In this document: positions 59,573 through 64,000 of the stretch, one piece after another | How positions within the stretch are numbered: position 1 is the stretch's first letter | Layout of the letters: each line of letters opens with the position of its first letter | Origin: Kluyvera ascorbata_C | Lineage (GTDB): Bacteria > Pseudomonadota > Gammaproteobacteria > Enterobacterales > Enterobacteriaceae | Direction: 5' to 3' | DNA length: 64,000 bases | Assembly (NCBI RefSeq): GCF_044197065.1 | Contig: NZ_JBIQOI010000001.1 | Location: forward strand, 248,001 to 312,000 | Position numbers and translations under genes: made by a program | Notes under the pieces: model-generated | What the model saw: the letters and a program-made list of their open reading frames with translations, nothing else | Databases searched by the model: none | What the model was told of the DNA's origin: nothing

Positions 59573-61190
59573 CTTCAGGCTCCTTTTTAAGGCCGCATAA
59601 TCCCTGGTATACCCAGCGGGTCAGCTCGCTTTCGCGCAGCGCATCGCCCCATGCAATCGGCTGGACGCCTTTCCAGCGTTCATTCAGGAAGGCGGAAAGC
59701 TGGGTAAGTGATTGCGCTGAGGTGGCGACGCGATAACGCTGGAGCAGGCCAGCGGCGCGACAGGCGCACAGCTCGCCCTGACAGGTTCCCATGCCAACGC
59801 GGGTGCGGCGGCGTAAATCCAGCAGGTTATTGACCGCCAGATTTTCCACCGCGTACTGTACTTCGCCTGCGGTCACGGCTTCGCATTCGCAGACGACGCT
59901 TCGCTGTAACCGACTGTTGCCGAGCCACTCCGGCGTGCGGTCGCCGTGACGGTAGACCGCCGAACCACGTAGCGGCGCGGGCAGAGAAATCATGCGTTGC
60001 AGCGTTTTCTCTGCCGGCTCACGGGAGCCGGGCAGCGGCGTTTGGGCAGTGGTGCAGATGCCGTCGTGATGAAGCTTGCGGCAAACGGCATCGGTGGCCC
60101 ATTCTGCCATCAGGCGATAGGTCATCAGCTTGCCGCCGGTAATGGTAATGAATCCTTCCAGCCCGTCGCGCTCAGCGTGATCCAGCAGAACAATGCCCCG
60201 GCTGACGTTGCGTCCGCTGGGGTCGTCATCGCTGGCAACCAGCGGACGCACGCCGCAGTAGGCGCGAAGAATGCGGGTATTCGCCATAACTGGCGCCAGC
60301 TTTTCACCTTCGCGCAGCAGAATATCCACTTCGTCGGCGGTGACGCGGCAGCGGTCAATATCGTCGTAATCGATATGCGTTGACGTGGTGCCAATCAGCG
60401 AAATCGTGTCGCCGGGTACCAGAATATCGGCATCGGCAGGCGGGCGGCAGCGGTTGATCACGTGCTGGTTGATACGGTTTTCAAATATCAGCAGCGAGCC
60501 TTTCGCCGGGAACATGCGAATGCGCAGGTCGGCGTATTCAGCGATGCGCTGGCCCCAGATCCCGGCGGCGTTGACGACGACCGGCGCGCGCAGTTCGCGC
60601 GGTTGTCCGCTGGTGTGGTTGAGCAGGCGAACGCCGTGGATGCGATCGTTGTGGCGAATCAGGCCGGTGACTTCATGGGCGGTAAAAATCGTCGCACCGT
60701 GTTCGCGGGCGTCGAGCATATTGGCGGCGGTCAGGCGGAAGGGGTCGACGGTGCCGTCGGGCACGCGCACTGCGCCAACCAGCGCGGGGTTTACCGCGGG
60801 CTCCATCCGCCGTGCGAGCGCAGGGTCGATAGCTTCAGCCTGAATTCCAGCCGCCTGGCAGGCGGTCATAAAAGTACGCTGATAGTTGAGGTCGTCTTCT
60901 GGCAGGGTGATAAACAGCCCGCTGGTGGGTTCAATGCAGTGGCGGGCGATGCGCCGCAGGATTTGGTTTTCGCTGATGCATTCGCGCGCGGATTCGCTGT
61001 CGGTCACCGCATAGCGTGCGCCGCTGTGCAGCAGGCCGTGGTTACGCCCCGTCGCGCCAGTGGCAATATCAAAACGCTCAACCAGCGCCACCTTCAGGCC
61101 GCGCAGGGAGCAGTCGCGGGCTATCCCGGCTCCGGTGGCGCCACCACCGATAATGATGGCGTCGTATTCAGTGACAGAGGCGCTGTCCAT
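59562..61190 (-). CDS. glpA: Anaerobic glycerol-3-phosphate dehydrogenase subunit A
   Basis: FAD-containing catalytic subunit oxidising sn-glycerol 3-phosphate to dihydroxyacetone phosphate without oxygen. It is 542 residues. The FAD motif is AIIIGGGATGAGIARDCSLRG, then RNHGLLHSGARYAVTD. The C-terminal BFD-like 2Fe-2S region has cysteines in VVCECEAVTAGEV and GMGTCQGELCACR. First gene of glpABC. In E. coli glpTQ is divergent from it; here the next gene is yfaE and no glpT is present. Confidence 0.95.
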   Translation of the reverse strand: MDSASVTEYDAIIIGGGATGAGIARDCSLRGLKVALVERFDIATGATGRNHGLLHSGARYAVTDSESARECISENQILRRIARHCIEPTSGLFITLPEDDLNYQRTFMTACQAAGIQAEAIDPALARRMEPAVNPALVGAVRVPDGTVDPFRLTAANMLDAREHGATIFTAHEVTGLIRHNDRIHGVRLLNHTSGQPRELRAPVVVNAAGIWGQRIAEYADLRIRMFPAKGSLLIFENRINQHVINRCRPPADADILVPGDTISLIGTTSTHIDYDDIDRCRVTADEVDILLREGEKLAPVMANTRILRAYCGVRPLVASDDDPSGRNVSRGIVLLDHAERDGLEGFITITGGKLMTYRLMAEWATDAVCRKLHHDGICTTAQTPLPGSREPAEKTLQRMISLPAPLRGSAVYRHGDRTPEWLGNSRLQRSVVCECEAVTAGEVQYAVENLAVNNLLDLRRRTRVGMGTCQGELCACRAAGLLQRYRVATSAQSLTQLSAFLNERWKGVQPIAWGDALRESELTRWVYQGLCGLKKEPEDEI

Positions 61191-61242
61191 AATGTGTCCT
61201 CAATGTTCGTTTTAAAAACATTAAGTCATGTATATGGATTAA

Positions 61243-61262
61243 TTTGTTTGATTTCGAACATA
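61243..61262 (-). promoter_or_regulatory. GlpR-like operator upstream of glpA
   Basis: TTTGTTTGATTTCGAACATA has a perfect right half CGAACAT and a partial left half of the GlpR consensus AATGTTCGATAACGAACATT. A second, looser match (ATGTTCG...ACATT) lies at 61203-61221 closer to glpA. GlpR repression of glpABC is established in E. coli; these sites are inferred. Confidence 0.45.
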
Positions 61263-61400
61263 TTCGCGCATTTATCGAAAAGGATAATGGTGAGAAATGT
61301 GTCACGCATCGCCTTTTGCTGAATATGCCTGTCGTTGGTCGGAACGTGCTGGCGATAGAGTGCAGGTTCAAGCGACAGCGGGGAAGAGGGGAAGTGAGCT

Positions 61401-61450
61401 ATCGCGCCGTGGCGCGATGCCGGTAGTTAGCGCGCACCAAGCGCGCTAAC
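61401..61450 (-). terminator. Tandem hairpins after yfaE
   Basis: Two perfect stems close together: GTTAGCGCGC/GCGCGCTAAC (61426-61435 and 61441-61450) and ATCGCGCC/GGCGCGAT (61401-61408 and 61411-61418). They begin two bases past the yfaE stop on the minus strand. No long T-run follows either. Confidence 0.5.
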
Positions 61451-61452
61451 CG

Positions 61453-61707
61453 TTACATCTCAATTTCTATATCACCCTTTGCCCGGCAGCAGCAGGGCAA
61501 AATTTCACCCGGCTGGATAAAGGCCAGCGGCTCGGTCAGCCAGTCGACCTGGCCCGATACTAGCCGCGTGCGGCAGGAGCCGCAGTAGCCTTCGCGGCAC
61601 TGGTATTCGACCTCAACGTTGTGAGATTCCAGCGCCGCCAGCAGGGAAGGGTGTTCATCCTGGCACTGCAAACGCGTGCCAGAGATGCGCAGAAAAACGC
61701 GGCTCAT
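61453..61707 (-). CDS. yfaE: 2Fe-2S ferredoxin YfaE
   Basis: 84-residue plant-type ferredoxin that helps assemble and maintain the diferric tyrosyl radical cofactor of NrdB. Cysteine ligands are in CREGYCGSC (three) and in ILPCCCRAKG (fourth). The start overlaps the nrdB stop by one base, so the two are co-translated; nrdA-nrdB-yfaE is the conserved order. Confidence 0.95.
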   Translation of the reverse strand: MSRVFLRISGTRLQCQDEHPSLLAALESHNVEVEYQCREGYCGSCRTRLVSGQVDWLTEPLAFIQPGEILPCCCRAKGDIEIEM

Positions 61708-62837
61708 TAGAGCTGGAAGTCGCTGAGATCGTCAGTATTGACTTCCGAGTCAATCTGGCCGACCAGATAAGAGCTGACTTCCACTTCCTGCGGGGCAACC
61801 TGCACGTTATCGGACACCAGCCAGGTGTTGATCCACGGGATTGGGTTGGATCGGGTCTGGAACGGCAGATCCAGGCCAACCGCCTGCATACGGATGTTGG
61901 TAATGTACTCAACGTACTGGCACAGAATATCTTTGTTCAGGCCAATCATTGAGCCGTCGCGGAACAGATAATCCGCCCACTCTTTTTCCTGCACGGCAGC
62001 CTGTACGAACAGGTCATAGCATTCCTGTTTGCACTCTTCCGCAATCTCCGCCATTTCCGGGTCATCCGCGCCGCTGCGCAGCAGGTTCAGCATGTGCTGG
62101 GTGCCGGTCAGGTGCAGCGCTTCATCGCGGGCGATCAGGCGAATAATTTTGGCGTTGCCTTCCATCAGTTCGCGCTCGGCGAAGGCGAAGGAGCAGGCGA
62201 AGCTGACGTAAAAGCGAATGGCTTCCAGCGCGTTCACGCTCATCAGGCAGATATAAAGTTTCTTTTTCAGTTCGCGCAGGTTCACGGTCACGGTTTTGCC
62301 GTTAACGGTGTGGGTACCTTCGCCCAGCAGGTGCCAGTAGCTGGTCATCTCGATCAGCTCGTCGTAATAGCTGGAGATGCCTTCGGCACGCTTCTGAATT
62401 TGTTCGTTGGTGACGATGTCATCAAACACAATCGCCGGATCGTTGACGATGTTGCGGATGATGTGGGTGTAAGAGCGCGAGTGGATGGTTTCAGAGAACG
62501 CCCACGTCTCAACCCAGGTTTCCAGTTCCGGAATGGAAATCAGCGGCAGCAGCGCGACGTTCGGGCTACGGCCCTGGATGGAGTCCAGCAGGGTTTGATA
62601 CTTCAGGTTGCTGATGAAGATATGCTTTTCGTGTTCCGGCAGCGCCTGGTAGTCGATACGGTCGCGGGAAACGTCAACCTCTTCCGGACGCCAGAAGAAG
62701 GAGAGCTGTTTTTCAATCAGCTTTTCGAAGATGTCATATTTCTGCTGGTCGTAGCGTGCCACGTTGACCGGCTGGCCAAAGAACATCGGCTCTTTGAGCT
62801 GATCGTTTTTCGTCTGTGAAAAAGTGGTATATGCCAT
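61707..62837 (-). CDS. nrdB: Ribonucleotide reductase class Ia beta subunit NrdB
   Basis: Small subunit holding the di-iron tyrosyl radical that starts ribonucleotide reduction in NrdA. It is 376 residues from ATG 62837 (MAYTTFSQTKNDQLKEPMFF), the E. coli length; three extra codons upstream are not used in the family. ETIHSRSYTHIIRN carries iron ligands and the radical tyrosine, and LIARDEALHLTGTQHML carries later ligands. The C-terminal tail ends VNTDDLSDFQL, which docks on NrdA. Confidence 0.96.
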   Translation of the reverse strand: MAYTTFSQTKNDQLKEPMFFGQPVNVARYDQQKYDIFEKLIEKQLSFFWRPEEVDVSRDRIDYQALPEHEKHIFISNLKYQTLLDSIQGRSPNVALLPLISIPELETWVETWAFSETIHSRSYTHIIRNIVNDPAIVFDDIVTNEQIQKRAEGISSYYDELIEMTSYWHLLGEGTHTVNGKTVTVNLRELKKKLYICLMSVNALEAIRFYVSFACSFAFAERELMEGNAKIIRLIARDEALHLTGTQHMLNLLRSGADDPEMAEIAEECKQECYDLFVQAAVQEKEWADYLFRDGSMIGLNKDILCQYVEYITNIRMQAVGLDLPFQTRSNPIPWINTWLVSDNVQVAPQEVEVSSYLVGQIDSEVNTDDLSDFQL

Positions 62838-62951
62838 TGATGTCAATCCTGTCTGGAGAGTAATGCCGGATGGCGGTTACTTACCTGCTTACAATATCAT
62901 CGCAAATAAATCCGTACACCGAATAAGGTTTTGGTCGCTACGGAAATCAAA

Positions 62952-62977
62952 GGCCGGGTCAGCGTATCGCTGCCCGG
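62952..62977 (-). other. Hairpin between nrdA and nrdB
   Basis: GCCGGGTCAGCG pairs with CGCTGCCCGGC with a single bulged base, within the 149-base nrdA-nrdB gap, just past the nrdA stop. A lone REP-like half GCCGGATGGCGG lies at 62865-62876. There is no T-run, so it is likely a stability or partial attenuation element. Confidence 0.4.
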
Positions 62978-62986
62978 CAATCGTTA

Positions 62987-64000
62987 TTAGATCTTACAAG
63001 CGCCGCTTTCGCAGCCGTCATCCTGAATGGAAGGGGCCAGATCGTCCTGCGCATCTTCCGCACCGTCACGGGTGTTCTGGTAGTACAGAGTCTTCACGCC
63101 AAATTTGTAGGCGGTGAGCAGGTCTTTCAGCAGCTGCTGCATCGGGACTTTGCCTGATGGGAAGCGCGTTGGGTCATAGTTGGTGTTGGCAGAGATCGAC
63201 TGGTCGATGAATTTCTGCATGATACCCACCAGTTGCAGGTAGCCGTCATTGTTTGGCATTTCCCACAGCAGTTCGTAGGCGTTGTGCAGGTGTTCATAGT
63301 CCGGCACTACCTGGCGCAGGATACCGTCTTTCGACGCTTTGATGCTCACGTAGCCGCGCGGCGGCTCGATGCCGTTGGTGGCGTTGGAGATCTGCGAAGA
63401 GGTCTCGGACGGCATCAGGGCAGAGAGCGTGGAGTTACGCAGGCCGTGGGTCTTGATGGACTCACGAAGTGCTTCCCAATCCAGATGCAGCGGCTCGTTA
63501 GTAATCGCATCCAGGTCTTTCTTATAGGTGTCGATCGGCAGAATGCCCTGCGAGTAGGTGGTTTCGTTGAACCACGGGCACGCGCCTTGCTCTTTTGCCA
63601 GCTCGTTGGAGGCTTTCAGCAGGTAGTACTGAATAGCTTCAAAGGTCTGATGCGTCAGATTGTTGGCGCTGCCGTCGGAGTAGCGCTTGCCGTTTTTCGC
63701 CAGCCAGTAAGCGTAGTTGATAACGCCAATACCCAGCGTACGACGGCCCATTGCGCCACGTTCAGCGGCTTTAATTGGGTAGTCCTGGTAGTCCAGCAGG
63801 GCATCGAGTGCGCGCACTGCCAGCACCGCCAGCTCTTCCAGCTCGTCCAGGCTGTTGATTGCACCCAGGTTGAACGCGGACAGCGTACACAGGGCGATTT
63901 CGCCGTTTTCGTCGTTCACATCGTCCAGCGGTTTGGTCGGCAGGGCGATTTCCAGGCACAGGTTAGACTGGCGCACTGGGGCAACAACCGGGTCAAACGG
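62987..64000 (-). CDS. nrdA: Ribonucleotide reductase class Ia alpha subunit NrdA, C-terminal part (partial)
   Basis: The 337 C-terminal residues of the catalytic large subunit (about 761 in E. coli); the gene continues beyond the right edge. The active-site triad of the family appears as QSNLCLEIALP (Asn, Cys and Glu equivalent to E. coli N437, C439, E441), and the redox partner cysteine is in EIALCTLSAFN (C462). The radical-relay tyrosine pair is in KTLYYQNTRDG, and the thioredoxin/glutaredoxin-accepting pair is in CESGACKI at the end. It reduces ribonucleoside diphosphates to deoxy forms. Confidence 0.96.
   Translation of the reverse strand, partial: PFDPVVAPVRQSNLCLEIALPTKPLDDVNDENGEIALCTLSAFNLGAINSLDELEELAVLAVRALDALLDYQDYPIKAAERGAMGRRTLGIGVINYAYWLAKNGKRYSDGSANNLTHQTFEAIQYYLLKASNELAKEQGACPWFNETTYSQGILPIDTYKKDLDAITNEPLHLDWEALRESIKTHGLRNSTLSALMPSETSSQISNATNGIEPPRGYVSIKASKDGILRQVVPDYEHLHNAYELLWEMPNNDGYLQLVGIMQKFIDQSISANTNYDPTRFPSGKVPMQQLLKDLLTAYKFGVKTLYYQNTRDGAEDAQDDLAPSIQDDGCESGACKI

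Noticed and set aside
61244..61426. 60-codon plus-strand frame between glpA and yfaE, possible glpT remnant
   Set aside because: The translation shows no transporter-like hydrophobic pattern and no resemblance to GlpT or GlpQ.
1..64000. tRNA or rRNA genes, integrase, prophage or CRISPR array
   Set aside because: None recognised on either strand; no cloverleaf-like sequence with a conserved TTCGAATC-type arm was seen at the edges of the variable zone.

Overview
The window is a chromosomal segment from a member of the Enterobacteriaceae. Almost every housekeeping gene is a close match, in length and order, to the E. coli/Salmonella stretch running from ubiX-argT-hisJQMP through ackA-pta, nuoA-N and the men cluster to glpABC and nrdAB. 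It is not E. coli K-12. cheV sits beside rbn. An acetyltransferase gene follows hisP. yfcG is missing beside folX. The pmrD-arn block is missing between menE and yfaZ, and glpTQ is missing next to glpA. Gene content and the GC-rich core fit Enterobacter, Leclercia, Lelliottia or a close relative, but I cannot fix genus or species from the sequence alone.

Layout. 1-4.4 kb: end of ubiX, then argT and hisJQMP, the basic amino acid/histidine ABC importer, with two sigma-54-type promoters and NtrC-like boxes. 4.4-8.5 kb: GNAT acetyltransferase, yfcH, folX, then yfcF, yfcE and yfcD. 8.5-12 kb: ackA-pta on the minus strand (acetyl-CoA to acetate). 12.3-16.7 kb: yfbV, yfbU, hxpA/yfbT, yfbS, yfbR. 16.8-19.8 kb: alaA and lrhA, separated by about 0.9 kb of AT-rich DNA. 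20.5-35.5 kb: the 13-gene nuo operon for respiratory complex I, with fused nuoCD. 35.7-45.4 kb is the variable zone: Nudix hydrolase, AI-2E-type permease, HAMP-GAF-GGDEF protein, an AT-rich pair of transporters, several decayed genes, a DUF1345 membrane protein, a SymE-like toxin, a small secreted protein and a 42-residue small ORF. 45.4-47.9 kb: cheV, rbn, elaA. 48-55 kb: menFDHBCE for menaquinone. 55.2-57 kb: yfaZ and yfaY. 57.1-61.2 kb: glpABC, the anaerobic glycerol-3-phosphate dehydrogenase. 61.4 kb to the end: yfaE, nrdB and the 3' part of nrdA, the aerobic class Ia ribonucleotide reductase and its ferredoxin.

The genes form a coherent energy-metabolism region. Complex I and anaerobic GlpABC feed electrons into the quinone pool, the men genes make the menaquinone that GlpABC uses, and AckA-Pta handles acetate overflow. 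Repeats include four REP/BIME pairs after yfbS, nuoN, the AI-2E gene and yfaY, and a different 88-bp near-palindrome inside the nuo operon between nuoF and nuoG.

I did not find a convincing new multi-gene system. The best candidates for something undescribed are in the 39.6-45.4 kb zone: the low-GC transporter pair, the SymE-like locus, the decayed minus-strand genes and the small ORF after cheV.
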